Notes under the pieces: model-generated
Databases searched by the model: none
The model's input: only the letters and a program-made list of their open reading frames with translations
Told to the model about the DNA's origin: nothing
Part shown: positions 14,301 through 41,423 of the stretch, piece after piece
Position numbering within the stretch: position 1 is the stretch's first letter
How the letters are laid out: every line of letters starts with the position of its first letter
Program-made: the position numbers and the translations under genes
Assembly: GCA_007844125.1 (NCBI GenBank)
Contig: CM017558.1
Span: 31,832,230-31,896,229, forward strand
DNA from: Sinonovacula constricta
Lineage: Eukaryota > Mollusca > Bivalvia > Cardiida > Solecurtidae
Direction: 5' to 3'
Length of the DNA stretch: 64,000 bases

Positions 14301-16280
14301 AACCAAAAACACATGTTTACGCCATTTTCATTATTGCTATCAAGTAATCAGTGTTCATACGTACCAGTTACGTTGCAATTTCAGTACTTAAAATAAACTT
14401 CACGATGATATAAAATGTTAAGTGTCTTTGCTATATTATTTTGAATTGTCGTTGTACTAAGAGTTTGATGTGTAAAACAAACCTGAGACAAAACGATTAA
14501 CAAGCTTACGGCTGACACACCGACTGTTAATACATTTGTATAGATATTTAAAACAGAAAAAGGTGCACATCACTCTACGTATAATAGAAGAAAATATGCA
14601 GCCAGTCCTATAACAACATTAGAGCACGTATTCATAAAGCATCTTAATTTTTCTGACATAAACAAAAACACTTTTAAATCTTGAAATATGTCACTTTATA
14701 AACGATTTTTAAATAAAAACATTCATTAAAATCATTTAATGTAAGAAATGTCTTTTTTAAATGTAATGACATTTCTTAGTTCATGTGAGACAAAGATAAC
14801 TAAGGTGATATATGAATACAACCCAAGGAATCCTAGTCCTTCTCCAAATGCTTTTAACGACTGAACTGATTTAGATTCATATGTTAGTGTTACACTACTC
14901 TAAATTGTGTCAATTTACAGTCCCGTGAGTTGACCTACTTACAATATCAAGACTGGCAAAATGATCAACTCGTCCCTTTTGACAGTGTGACAATGTTGCA
15001 TTTCTGCCAAGAAGTTCTCGCGTTACAAAACCAACATTTGGATTCTCCTTTACTGATACAATGCTTGTAAGTATCAAGCTTAACTACAATTTGTAAAAAG
15101 GTATTGATTTGTCACGAATGCTAAATATTTAATTAATGGTTTGCAAATGTCCACATCTAAATAGGGCCTGGTCTGCTTAAAGTACAATTTAGCTAACCTA
15201 CTAAGGCATGCCTAGTGTTATAAATTAGTATTATAACATAATAATATATACTGTAGATAATGTATGTAATAACCTATAATATTTTAAACGCTATTGTCAT
15301 AACACAGGGTGTTTAACAAAATATTAAAGAAATCAGTTTAAAAAAAAGTTAGAATAGAAGAAGCCTACGTATGTAATGTGTGTTTGGTAAGTCTTATGGT
15401 TTCGCCTTCTGTGTCCATACCCTAACAGTGACGGTGCCACACGAAGCGGTCTAATGGCCGTGCTTCTGTACGCGCTGGACAGGCTGCGTGTAGATGAAGA
15501 GGTGGCCGTCCTGCAGATTCTGCATCATCTAAGACTTCGGAGACCTCAGATTGTTCCTAATAAGGTACGATATGCGCAGGATCAGTATATATAAATCGCT
15601 TATCATGTGTTATCAGAGCCTAGGGAGATCTAAGATATTTTCTGAAACCGTACGACATATCGGCTTAGTAATCAGTGTGTAGGTCACAGATCCGAAACTT
15701 CGAGGACCTCGGATTGTTTCTGAAAAGGTACGATATACATATACTCATTCCATAATCAGTACATATAAATCGCTAATAACGGGTTATCAGAGATCTCAGA
15801 TTATCTGTTATACCGTACGGTTATCAGTGCGTAGGTCACAGATCCTGCTTCATCTAAGAATAATGACAAAGTCCTATGAGTATTGCGACATATACCAAAC
15901 TCCGAAAAGGCACAGAACAAAGGTATTTCACATGCAAGCCTAAGCGAAAAGTAAGAACAAATTTGTGAAGAGTCATTTAAGGAAAAGAGCAAACCCGACA
16001 GTTACCGCCTTGGAACGGTCAGTCGGCAATATGGACCGACTGGGCAATCTACGGATACCTCAGATTGTCCCTAACTAAGTATTATGATATTCTTATTCTG
16101 ACTCTGGGCAAATAATGCCCGTAATACACACAGAATGTCAACAGGTTTTGTTTTTGATGTAAATGCCATTTATTTTGTACATCACATATATATTGTTCTT
16201 TGTTACAGGAGCAACTGCAATTCTGCTACAGCGTCATAATGCATCATTTACAGAAGGACAGCATCTATGCAAACTTGTAA
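2200..16280 (+). CDS. receptor-type protein tyrosine phosphatase, 3' part
   Basis: Nineteen exons with matching splice phases encode about 719 residues plus stop; the N-terminus is off-window. Exons: 2200-2340, 2790-2919, 4223-4314, 6532-6710, 7447-7513, 8235-8311, 8797-8833, 9102-9199, 9428-9547, 9730-9884, 10509-10644, 11022-11156, 11836-11941, 12701-12774, 13030-13161, 13831-13956, 14921-15066, 15429-15564, 16209-16280. Order: EGF-like module, transmembrane helix, juxtamembrane linker, D1 phosphatase domain (WPD loop and [10 protein letters not shown] signature), D2 domain (QCFDGATRSG). The family dephosphorylates phosphotyrosine on membrane-proximal substrates. All introns read here are GT-AG. 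A TAA at 13033-13035 interrupts the D2 frame, so the locus is either recently broken, spliced around the stop, or mis-sequenced. The ectodomain resembles that of gene 3, suggesting paralogues. Confidence 0.88.
2790..2919 (+). CDS. gene 1 exon: transmembrane segment
   Basis: It encodes a short extracellular stalk and a ~22-residue hydrophobic helix (starting [13 protein letters not shown], residues about 62-83 of the visible protein). Arg-Arg (YRRVY) follows as a stop-transfer signal, placing the phosphatase part in the cytosol. The single-pass type I orientation follows from the EGF module lying N-terminal to it. Confidence 0.9.
3180..3400. repeat. degenerate CAGT-rich low-complexity tract
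   Basis: Irregular repetition of GTCAGTC/CAGTTC-type words within an intron of gene 1. The chance open frames across it have no family resemblance. Confidence 0.5.
4223..4314 (+). CDS. gene 1 exon: juxtamembrane linker
   Basis: A 92-nt exon encodes a basic, flexible cytoplasmic linker (starts [13 protein letters not shown]; contains ETAYDNRL, a possible phosphotyrosine site). It joins the transmembrane exon in phase 2 and the next exon in phase 1. No domain is recognisable. Confidence 0.75.
4568..4866 (+). repeat. dispersed hairpin repeat, copy 2 (full reference copy)
   Basis: A ~300-bp unit starts AATAAGAATATATGACAAAG, carries a CAGTCGG...CCGACTG hairpin about two thirds along, and continues through GGTTTTACAGAGCTCTAACC. 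It lies in a gene 1 intron. The open frame running through it is present in several copies but is interrupted differently in each, so it is not treated as a gene. Confidence 0.85.
6013..6121 (-). repeat. dispersed hairpin repeat, copy 3 (inverted, partial)
   Basis: The reverse complement matches the hairpin half of the 4568 copy: GGGTTAGAGCTCTGTAAAAC, the CAGTCGG arm and the TTAAATGACT end. The hairpin right arm is diverged. It lies in the intron upstream of the 6532 exon. Confidence 0.75.
6532..11156 (+). CDS. gene 1 exons: PTP domain D1 (catalytic)
   Basis: Nine exons build a complete classical phosphatase domain, visible residues about 165-456. In order: the helical lead-in ending KLAADFA; the KNRY motif ([16 protein letters not shown]); [22 protein letters not shown] then [25 protein letters not shown]; the WPDKACPDG loop; the P-loop signature [10 protein letters not shown] with its nucleophilic Cys near visible residue 365; and the Q-loop region [17 protein letters not shown]. 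The signature is split by an intron between Cys and Ser (9884/10509), and the acceptor at 10508 restores it exactly. All residues expected for catalysis are present. Confidence 0.92.
7166..7200. repeat. TTG/GTT trinucleotide tract
   Basis: An interrupted GTT repeat in a gene 1 intron. Confidence 0.7.
7525..7810 (+). repeat. degenerate minisatellite (CATCAGTCAAATG-type)
   Basis: Starting about 10 bp after the donor of the 7447-7513 exon, short words of the form catca(g/c)tca(a/t)(a/t)(t/c)gcat recur roughly every 13-15 bp with many substitutions. The chance open frames over it are products of the repeat. Confidence 0.6.
10062..10215 (+). repeat. tRNA-derived SINE-like element
   Basis: A box A-like GGGTTAGAGTCGCTAGC and a box B-like GGGTTTGAGTCCC lie about 45 bp apart, followed by a body ending in AGCTGGATGTTACT. 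It is decayed and lies in a gene 1 intron. Confidence 0.5.
10940..11041 (+). repeat. 51-bp tandem duplication over an exon's splice acceptor
   Basis: Copies 10940-10990 and 10991-11041 differ at one base. Each carries CATTCGATAG as an acceptor followed by codons for QYIYLH. The second copy is the one that reads on into the exon. The first would read [15 protein letters not shown] and then stop at TAG. Confidence 0.9.
11836..16280 (+). CDS. gene 1 exons: PTP domain D2 (pseudophosphatase-like)
   Basis: Seven exons encode the second phosphatase domain, visible residues about 470-719: [25 protein letters not shown], then (after the stop described separately) [20 protein letters not shown], the YLQYQDW segment in place of a WPD loop, and QCFDGATRSG in place of HCxxGxxRTG. 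It ends DSIYANL with stop TAA at 16278-16280. D2 domains of receptor phosphatases are commonly catalytically weak and regulatory. Here the signature His and the WPD Pro-Asp are gone while Cys and Arg remain. An AATAAA at 16291-16296 could be a very early poly(A) signal. Confidence 0.88.
13033..13035 (+). other. in-frame TAA in a D2 exon
   Basis: After the acceptor at 13028-13029 the exon reads AGC TAA CAA CGC AAG GAT GGG TTC, that is S-stop-QRKDGF, directly before the well conserved [12 protein letters not shown]. In this position the family has an aromatic residue (D1 has GYKLRDAF), so TAA is one base from the expected TAC. All other exons of the gene stay open. An AG at 13043-13044 would allow an in-frame exon start at 13045 that skips the stop and four other codons. 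Confidence 0.85.
15690..16080 (+). repeat. partial duplications of the 15429-15564 exon end
   Basis: The 3' end of the preceding D2 exon and its donor region recur twice downstream. One copy is at about 15690-15793 (ACTTCGAGGACCTCGGATTG ... GGTACGATATA ... GGGTTATCAGAG). The other starts near 15835 and is split by a dispersed repeat, with its remainder at 16044-16077 (ACGGATACCTCAGATTGTCC). Both are decayed and intronic. Confidence 0.75.
15859..16043 (+). repeat. dispersed hairpin repeat, copy 4 (3'-truncated)
   Basis: This begins AATAATGACAAAGTCC and ends just after the hairpin right arm CCGACTGGG. It is inserted in a degenerate copy of a neighbouring exon end, which gives clear insertion borders on both sides. 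Confidence 0.85.
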
Positions 16281-18779
16281 GGCGGCAACTAATAAACCAT
16301 TATCTTTTAGTGTGAAATTAGTGTTGCCCCATTTAAAAGGCAACTATTTCCTTACCGTTGATAAATGACAATAATGCTTATCAGTTCAATAATACACAAT
16401 CTTACGATGCACAATGCAGTATTATTGACTACTTTTACCCAGAATTCCAGTGTTCACTAGCCTCCTGTCAAGCTGAAACATCACATCCATACTGATAAAA
16501 GAGTCTATAGTCTTACAATTTCATTAATCATTAGTTTATAGAAATTTGTTTCAACCAGATTATGCCACGATAACTATTTTTCCCATTGTTTCTGTTCTAA
16601 AGATATTTTAAAATTAACAAATGGATATTAGATTGAAAATGAAAATTTTAAATGGGTGTGTAGTATTAGGCATTTAGAAATGAACGGATCTTTTAACAAA
16701 ACTCTACCTTTCTTTTCCTTGAAGCCTTTGAAAAAAACTCTCGAATGCGCAGTATTTTCTTTTGTTAATAAGATTCTTTCGCTATACATAATTTATAAGT
16801 TCAATCTTTGAAGCCGGCTATATTATCCTATATGATAACTTTTAACTCATAGTTATTAAGCCTAAATATGGAGCCTGCACAGTTTGGAATTTCTACCAAG
16901 AGGCATATCCGCCAAGATAATTTGCATTCTTGTAATGGCAGTTACTTCCCTTTTACAAAATCGGTTATGTCGAAAATGAAATAAATAAATCTTACATGGC
17001 TACAAAATGATGAATGTTTACTTAAATAAAGCATATCATATTATTAGACAGACCACATATATGTTATGTTTGTCCAGACTTTTTGCAACATTTAGAAAAT
17101 AAATTTGCCCACTATTGTATATAATTTTTTTGAATTATGTGACTCACGAATTACCATTTTTCTTCAATTAAAAATAATTGCCTTTTAAAGAATTTTATTC
17201 TCATTTATTCATGTTTTGTTCTATACAGCATTTTTAAGTTTCGTGTTGTTGACTATGTATTTTGTCAGATGTTCTGAAATAAACATTAAATCTTCAAAAT
17301 TAATTATCTCTTAAGTATGTCATTTATTCAACGGATAGCAAGATTTTCTATCAAAGTTGATTGCATAACGTAATATATGGGTTTAAGACGTTATTCTAGC
17401 CATACGGTAACAATCGGAACTCCTCAGGTAATTCCGTCCTCGAGACAATCATCCGTCGGAGTGATATTTACAGAATCCTTTAACATATTTCTCTATTTGT
17501 ATCCACTCAATTTTTTACGAACCTGGGCGTACCTTTAACATGATGATCTTGTCTGTATGATCATTTTATATTACTTTAATTTGATAGAAGAAAGATCCTT
17601 TATATATACAAGCATTGTAACCTTCGAACTAAATATAATCATACGCTTAATAGCAGGCGCCGAAATCCTGTATTTAAATTTAATGTCACTTATAAACGAT
17701 TGAAATGTCCAGAGTATTAAAAATGCACTTGCATCAATACGGCCGTCTTGACAACAATACAAGATTATTCGTCATAAACAGAATACTATCTCTTCTATTT
17801 TTTTGTGTGGAAAAACCTGGCATAATAAATATGAACTGAAAAGTACTTTGTTACTGGGAACGTAATTTTTGTGGCCGACAGAAAAGGAAGACCACTCAGA
17901 TCAAATATGTTATTGACATATGTTATCAATGAAATGCAATTTATTGAATGTTTGGAAAATTGGAAAATAAAAGATTACAAGACAAGATTGCTCGTTCTGT
18001 ATAAAGGTACTATCGAACAGCAACGATAAATATGCTTCTGCTTAAAATACGACATGGATGTGCGTTTACTATAAACAGACATGTGAAGCATATGTATGGA
18101 ACATACTTGTGGAAAGTAATTGCCATTACGATTGGGTTTCCAAAATCAGGTACATTGTAAGCTTGTTTAGAGGCTCGGGGGAAATTTAGGTATGGATGCT
18201 TTTATTTAGTCAAAATGTATTTATAGTTCTAGATTTATACCAAAGAAGATAATGATCATTGATTTGCATATTTATCGTAAGGCTCGACTAAACTTTGTAT
18301 AAATTCAATTGTAAAAAACAACAATTTCAAACATGGCAATGCTTTACAATTACCTACAACGAGGCAAATGAACACAAAAACGAAAAGCATAATGTCCCAA
18401 AAAGGAAACACACCAGACCCAACTATAAAATAAAACTTGTTTTTCTCAATTTCTGTGTTCAGTTTGTAAACCATCAAGCGCGATCAGAGTGATTAACAGT
18501 TTAAAAAACGTTGGCCTAGACTTCTACATGTATTTTATCATGGAGGAATACATTTCTAAACTATACTTAATCTGCTTGACAAACACGTTAATATGTGTAC
18601 GGGCTGCAAGGCTATCCTTTTCATATCTAATTACCAACCATGTTTAAACACTGAACAAATCAAGATGATAAAATCTGTCACAGTAAATGTGTTTGTCACA
18701 TGCCAGCTATTAAACGAGAAAACCCATGTTTAGTCTTTATAACAAGTACAGAAAAATTATACGCTTAAACCTTATTCAC

Positions 18780-19250
18780 AGTAAGGGTAAAACAAGCTTA
18801 TGCCAAAGAAAACTGCTTCGGTTTTATTAATATTAATCTTACGCTTCCATGTTTTACAATATTCAACAAAATCCTTCATGTGTAGTTGGAGGTCATGAGG
18901 GCTTTAAGAGAATAGTACTTGTCATCTGCATACATCATTAGTATTATTTTTAAATATGTCTGTAAATGCGTTTGCTCATCCCTTCCTTCTAATTTTTTAC
19001 CATTGTGGCCTTTTGTATCAAGAAAACTTTCTAAATCATTAAGGTATTTTGCAAACAAGATCGGTGAGAGATTCTCACCTTGACGGACACCACAGTTACA
19101 GGAAAATTATTAAGAATGTACGTCTTTGGCACTATCGTTAACAGATGTTTTATTGATTTTGTAATGTTTATAATGATGTTGAGAAACTGTGAGTATGACG
19201 GGTTTCTGTATTATTCCTATAAATATGATACTACAATTATACACCATATT
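18780..19250 (-). pseudogene. non-LTR retrotransposon reverse transcriptase fragment
   Basis: Minus-strand frames give GVRQGENLSPILFAKYLND and, further on, LMMYADDK (the YADD catalytic motif of reverse transcriptase). After a frameshift come HMKDFVEYCKTWKRK and NKTEAVFFGISL, which follow in the usual order for this domain. The piece is truncated at both ends and frameshifted, so it is a dead LINE remnant. Confidence 0.8.
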
Positions 19251-20479
19251 TGAAGGTAAAATGATTAAAAACGTAGACGGGGCATTATCGATAACAATTA
19301 TGTCATGGTTTCCTTAATAAATAATAATTATAATAAGTATACCTGCTTTAAGTAAGCATGTTAAACCTATGTTTTACCAAGTGTGTGCGAATTAAACATG
19401 GATAATGTCAGTATAAAATGTCTGTGTCATGTGTATGTGACAAACTGTTGAGTTGTTGATAAAGTATGTTTAAGACGAGAATCAGATAATACCTTTCTAA
19501 AAGTGTAATATATAATCATTTTATTGTGTTCAAAACGCTATGCAGCTGGAGTCAAAAATGTATTGATACATGATAAGAAGTAAAAATTTAGTACATAACA
19601 ACAAGAGAGTAGATCATTTATAACAAATTTACTGTCCATGTAAATAGTTTGTGATAAGTTGAAGTAATATATAAAAAAATCTGAATTTTAATGGAAAATG
19701 ATGAGAGAACCTGCGTGAAAATTTATAATTAGATTGCACGTGATGTGTTGCAACCCTACATAGGAAAGCATATTATAGCTTTGAAAAGTGTACATCTCTT
19801 TGATCAACTTTCCTCTTCAAGTTTGTAAAAATATATTTTCCGCTTAAAATTGGTAAAAGTGTTGATGATATTATTGTTTGAATTCCTTCTGTAGATATAT
19901 TAAAACTGGTATCCGACAGCTTGAGCAAGTCTTTTTTTCTCAAACAACCAAATAAATTGTTGTTAGCCGCAAAGGCCACGTGGAATGAGGTTTATTGATA
20001 TTTTAATTATATGTAAAAGTGAAGCATAACACCCCATTCGTCATCAAATATGCATTACCTATCTGAGTCACGCTGCACAGTTAGCTATTTTTAACTATGA
20101 AAAAACAATGTGACCACTTATTTTGGAAAAAAACATCATCCGAGAAACCCGCTCTGACGACAATATATATTTTAGTATATTTCCATCATGCTTATTCGCA
20201 GATTTTGAAAGAATTAACATTTCGAGCGAGTTAAATCACGACTTGTAATCACTTATATCTGTGGCAATATCGGAATCGTCCATACTTACACGTAAGTATA
20301 AGTTTATGATGAGATCATGCCAAAATTCCACCAAACAGGGGTAAGATATTGTTACATGCATTTGATATAGGCAAACTATCAGACACTATGTACTCATGCT
20401 GTTTGGTTGTTTGCTGGATTCATAGTTCTACCAGTTATCTGGAATTGGTGTCAACTTGAAGCAGATATATATTGCTGCC

Positions 20480-20700
20480 TTCACTCTTCATAGGTTGCCC
20501 TGAACGCCTGGCAATGATACTACACTAGGTAACATTATCCTGGCACCGGACCCACCAGTCGTGGAACTACCCTTATATTTGCTTGAACGTTATCAAGGGC
20601 ACTATAACACTTTTATGTTTACTTTGGTATTTCGCGGCTCGACATCGAACCCAAGGCCCTGTACCACAACAACCGCTGACCGCTAACTGGTTCTGTGGGT
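20480..20700 (-). repeat. possible tRNA-derived SINE remnant
   Basis: The minus strand has a box B-like GGGTTCGATGTCGAGCC and a weak box A-like GTTAGCGGTCAGCGG about 50 bp before it. The borders are not clear. Confidence 0.35.
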
Positions 20701-23700
20701 GATAGAGATGAAAACAAGTGTCGTCTGGCCACTGCTTACATCACAAAACGGAGATTGTTGTAACACAGACCTACGATACTGGGATACCGTCTGGGAATTC
20801 TGAATTATGTGTAATGTTATTTAAAATATTTAAAACTACTATATTTATTAGGAAATATACAAATAACATCTTCAAAATTCTTCGAAAACCAATATGATCA
20901 TAGTATTATAAACGATTTAACCATAATGTTTATATAGTATTTATAACATTTTAGCTATAAAGAGTTTTTACACAATAATATAAGCTATAGCATATGTGTT
21001 GTTTTTCTTTTTTACTCTTTTATTGTTTGCATGTATAAACATTAATGAATTTCGTCTGTTCTAGTTTCGATGAGGAGAGAGCTTTCTTGGTGATTCTTTG
21101 TCTATTATTGTCAGCAAAGGCCCAAACCATCAAGGAATATTCTCTACAAGTGCCTTAACGACTGGAATCGTCAAAAACGGCGCCTACCGATCTACTCTCA
21201 GCTCTTCTTCAAAACTCTCCAGATTTTGTTTTTAACTGATCATGTCCTTATTTTCTTGTGACTATGTTTAATTCGGTATAGACTCTGGTAATAGTATTCG
21301 TTCTGTATGTTCTGTTAATGACATCATTGACGCAGTTGGCCTTTTTCCTTCGTTGAAAATCATCTTGTTTGTGTACGATTCCACCATCCATATGAGTATT
21401 TTCAGAAATATGACGTCTACTTTAAATTGTATGACGTTTTAGTTTTGTGTTTTGATGAGTAACTAAACACTTTTTAACATTTAAGTGGTCTATCGGCATC
21501 TTAATTGGCGCCGCGCCTGTGCGAGGCGTTTATATGTAATTGTTCCTGGAAAAGTTCTATGAATGGCGCCATATTGTTTTCATCAATTGAACTTATTTTA
21601 TTATTTAACTTTATAATTTAAGTTTTGTTAAAGAGAAAATGATGCTTAATCATCACCTGTTTCTTGAAATTTACGACGACGTACTATTTAAAATCATAGG
21701 GTATGCTTTATTCAGTTGTTTGTTATCGGACCTTTTCTCCATGCGCCCAAATACAATTCGTTAGTGCATATTATTTTAAGACATGAGATTGTCGATATTT
21801 TAAATATTTTTAATAACAACACGGTTTTGCTGTTTCTTGGTCGGTTTGTTGTTAGGCATAAATGTCCCATTGCCGAACTGGACCTCGACGGCGAACTTTG
21901 TTTAATATTGTACTGCTCCAAGTACCTGTTAATATGGCTATAGACAAACAGGGTACCAATGTTTGCCAAACACAAACGAAACGATAAACACACCAACTAA
22001 TTTGGTTGATATAATTTTCTTTTTATATAGATAATAGATTCAATCTTGAAAAAAAACATGGCACTTTGTATCATCAAGCATAGGCGTAGATCCTCTTACG
22101 CAAGCAATGACAATAATGAATTCATGCCGTGCATGATTGTTGTCATATTATCACAAGTCCTTTGAAGATGGTATAAGACAATTTGGACCAAAGATCTTTT
22201 TTTTCCAATAACAGACTTTGTTATATGTACAGATCTTAAAAAGTGGTGTTCATTGATGTCCTAAATCATTGTAAACAATGAAGCAAAAGTCTCCACTCGC
22301 CACTGTTAACAGGTATTGCATATCTGATCAACGCTGCTGCAGAGATTAGCTATGTTTAAACTAAGAAAACCACGTGTCAACTGTCTATTGGGATCCCGAT
22401 TTAGCGTCAATCGAGATCCGCTCTGACATCGATATCTGTTTTAAGCTGAAATCCCTATTGGGCTTATTTATTGATTTGGAAACAATGAAAATATAGCGAG
22501 ATTCATTTCTCGATTTGTACTGTCTAAAAATCTCGATCAAGTTATAACAACACTTACTTAAACGTGTAAGCATATACAGCAATTGTGCACAAATTCCAAA
22601 GAATAGGGGTAATATGTTGTTACATGTATTAGCTCTTTATCCTTTGCCATAGTATATATTGTATTAAATTGGATTGTCTATTTACGCTGATACTGACATC
22701 AACACCAGCAAACAATGTCAACATAAAACGCCAGTAAGCAAATATGTCTTAAAGGTTCATTATTTGTGTGACTGTCATGGCAATTTATCTATTTAAATCT
22801 GATTTTATGATAGTCTGTCTACTCGTTATCTCATTTGTATTTGAAAAAAAAATCTTCAATGTTTTCACTGTTCTATAAAAAAGTTACACACCTTGAAAGT
22901 CGTTCTGTTAGCAATTGTACAAAAAACCTTTGGTAGTTGAATGACTTACATTACCTAGTTTGAAAATAGTGCATGTGTACCAGCTTCAAAATGCTCATAA
23001 AAGCAATTATTGTGTAATTTTAGTGTCGTTCGATATCAATGGCAGGACATGTACTTATATTTTGTCATGGGCTGAAAGGATCTGTGAGTTGGTATAGTTT
23101 AAATCAGAATTGAGAAATGTTGTAAAATAATTTTCAGAATTATTTTTATGTAGCAAGAATATTGAATATATGAAATATATAAATTTTCAACGGTAGTGTC
23201 GGTTTGTTTTACACACTTTTTAGTTCAAAAAGTGTGCTTACCTGTCGTACAAGACAATACAAAACCAAAGTTCATGTTGTTGTACGTTTTTATGATAATT
23301 GCAAGCATGGTTATTAAATGTAATTATTGTTAATGTGTTATGTCTTTCTGTGTATGTTTACTAGTTAATTAACATATAAGTGTACTTTCGATTCTTTGCC
23401 GTCAAAGTGAAAAGTCGAATCATCCAAGCCTTGGCGTCGTTAAATTGCATATTGTAATGTTTTTCATATGGCTTGATTTACCAGGAACTACTCTATTACC
23501 ATTTCTCAAGGCATGGGGCCCATAAGTTGTTGTCTTCTTTTACATTCGACTATTCGACAAACTCTTCTAAGCCAAAACATAGTTTTGATTAGACGATGGA
23601 TAGAGTATACTCAATATGTACCCCTCTGACATGTGACATTTTTCAGTTATTCGTTACATTTCTCTACGGTCTGTGCATGAAGTTGGATAACAGGAACATG

Positions 23701-24166
23701 CTATTGGCGCCGCTCTGGAGAGCCGTATCTCTTGTAGAATAATTCAGTGGATGGGTACAAAAAGTGCAGCATATAATAAGAATATACAACTGCTTGGCGA
23801 GATTATTTTCCCAATTAAAACAGGGTATGCCGAGGTAAACATGCAGCCGGCAATGAAAAATGTTAATATTGACATTTACAGAGATTCGCGGCTATTTTGG
23901 GAAGTTTTGTTTAAAAAAAGAATCGAAGTTAACCCTGCAGCTTTTTAAATAATATACAAACAACAAGAGAGAAAACAAAGTATCATATTGTCTGGTCAAT
24001 AGCATATTTGTCTGTTAGAGGCATGCTCTCTACCACTCACTGGAGGGTGCAGATCGTGATATTTCTTGTCTACTGCTTTAAAGACAACTCTGTCGTCTTT
24101 ACATGTACGAAAATTTGATCTGATCGGAAAATGATGGTAAAACAAACATGGTCAAATAAATTGAGC

Positions 24167-24172
24167 TTTATT
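24167..24172 (-). promoter_or_regulatory. candidate poly(A) signal of gene 2
   Basis: AATAAA on the minus strand, about 205 nt downstream of the gene 2 stop codon. Confidence 0.45.
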
Positions 24173-24376
24173 TATCAATAAGTAAAAAAGGATTACATTG
24201 TACACCGTAGCATATACATTGCTTGTAAAGACAATCTTTAACTTTGATCTTCCTATCAACTACATTCAGTTCTTCTCCGTTTATATCGGTGGTTTGTTTC
24301 TAAGTTTCTCCTCGATATTTTGTTATAAAAGTCTCCTCGGCTCATATCGCTAAACACATCTCACAATTTCAAGGTA

Positions 24377-39808
<15,432 letters not shown>

Positions 39809-39964
39809 CTTAAAATGATAAATACGGAAATAGTACCATGTCCTATTTGAGACCAATGTAAATGAAAGTTTGAGCAAGCACTAGACGAATCTACAAACGT
39901 GTGTCAAGCTATACCTGAAACGTAAGTTTACTCAGACATTTTCAGTTACATATTAAACACTAAA

Positions 39965-40103
39965 TATACATACGTACATACATACGTACATACATGCATA
40001 CATACATACATACATACATACATACATACATACATACATACATACATACATACATACATACATACATACATACATACATACATACATACATACATACATA
40101 CAT

Positions 40104-40134
<31 letters not shown>

Positions 40135-40345
40135 AACACATACATACATACATACATACATACATACATACATACATACATACATACATACATACATACA
40201 TACATACATACATACATACATACATACATACATACATACATACATACATACATGTATGCATGTATGCATACATACATACATACATACATACATACATGCA
40301 TACATGCATACATGCATACATGCATACATACATACATACATACAT

Positions 40346-40420
<75 letters not shown>

Positions 40421-40705
40421 TACATACATACATACATACATACATACATACATACATACATACATACATACATACATACATACATACATACATACATACA
40501 TACATACATACATACATACATACATACATACATACATACATACATACATACATACATACATACATACATACATACATACATGTATGCATGTATGCATACA
40601 TACATACATGCATACATACATACATGCATACATGCATACATGCATACATGCATACATGCATACATACATACATACATACATACATACATACATACATACA
40701 TACAT

Positions 40706-40772
<67 letters not shown>

Positions 40773-40774
40773 GT

Positions 40775-40806
<32 letters not shown>

Positions 40807-40824
40807 TACATACATACATACATA
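39965..40824. repeat. CATA/CACA compound microsatellite with higher-order structure
   Basis: About 860 bp of TACA/CATA tetranucleotide broken by CA runs and two near-identical CATGTATGCATGTATGCATA palindromic islands at about 40250-40275 and 40578-40603. The islands and the CACAAACACATAC junctions recur in the same order, so larger blocks were duplicated. Long open frames here are repeat artefacts on both strands. Confidence 0.97.
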
Positions 40825-41103
40825 GAACATTCTAGCAGTCACTGTGTCTAGTATTCAGAATGTGACGACTGAAACAATGCATGAAGTGTATTAAACCATG
40901 CAGCAAAGTTTACATGGGAAACCTGTGATAAAGTAAAGGGCTATTGTAATATCAGGCGTAATTCTGGTATGTAAGGAAAAAAGTGTCGTAGAAGAAATTA
41001 ATCTAAGCGAAAGATGGAGGTGCTGGCGATGATGAAAAAACTGAATATGAAAAGGTGGGACGAGTACAAGTATGAGGAGGAATAGGGGTATGGATAGACT
41101 GGC

Positions 41104-41163
<60 letters not shown>
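41104..41163. repeat. GAT trinucleotide array (about 20 units)
   Basis: Pure GAT/ATC repeat; the poly-Ile, poly-Ser and poly-His frames over it are artefacts. Confidence 0.97.
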
Positions 41164-41164
<1 letters not shown>

Positions 41165-41423
41165 GTTGCAAGACTGACCATGCAATAAGGAAATTGGTAA
41201 TTGCGCTTCTGCTGAATCTTATTAGTATAGTGAAAAGTAAAAGCAATTCTGATATTTCATATTTTTAAGTCAATGTACGGGGGCTCTAGAAGTTTCCTCA
41301 TTTTCAGGACAAGGAACAGTTTCATTAAATGTTTGTGTCTCAAATGAATAGTTCATTCATGCGGAGTCTGTGTTTACTAAAGCAATTATAGTATACCCTT
41401 CACTGTAAAAGCATGTCTCAATT

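Larger units (their letters stand above)
16281..24376. other. intergenic region between genes 1 and 2
   Basis: About 8 kb of AT-rich sequence lies between the stop of gene 1 and the stop of gene 2, which converge. Apart from the reverse transcriptase remnant near 18780-19250 and a SINE-like piece near 20480-20700, I see no coding sequence; open frames here are short with no family resemblance. A short piece near 17416-17456 is shared with 36960-37005. Confidence 0.6.

Noticed and set aside
39946..40851. Several overlapping open frames of 190-290 codons on both strands
   Set aside because: They are translations of the CATA/CACA microsatellite (Met-Tyr-Val-Cys or Tyr-Ile-His-Thr repeats), not genes.
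40891..41246. Poly-Ile, poly-Ser and poly-His open frames
   Set aside because: They arise from the GAT trinucleotide array and have no supporting domain or splice context.
40998..41400. First coding exon (signal peptide) of gene 2
   Set aside because: Short hydrophobic minus-strand starts (for example MKLFLVLKMRK near 41300-41330) lack a donor in the required phase 1, so the 5' end was left unresolved.
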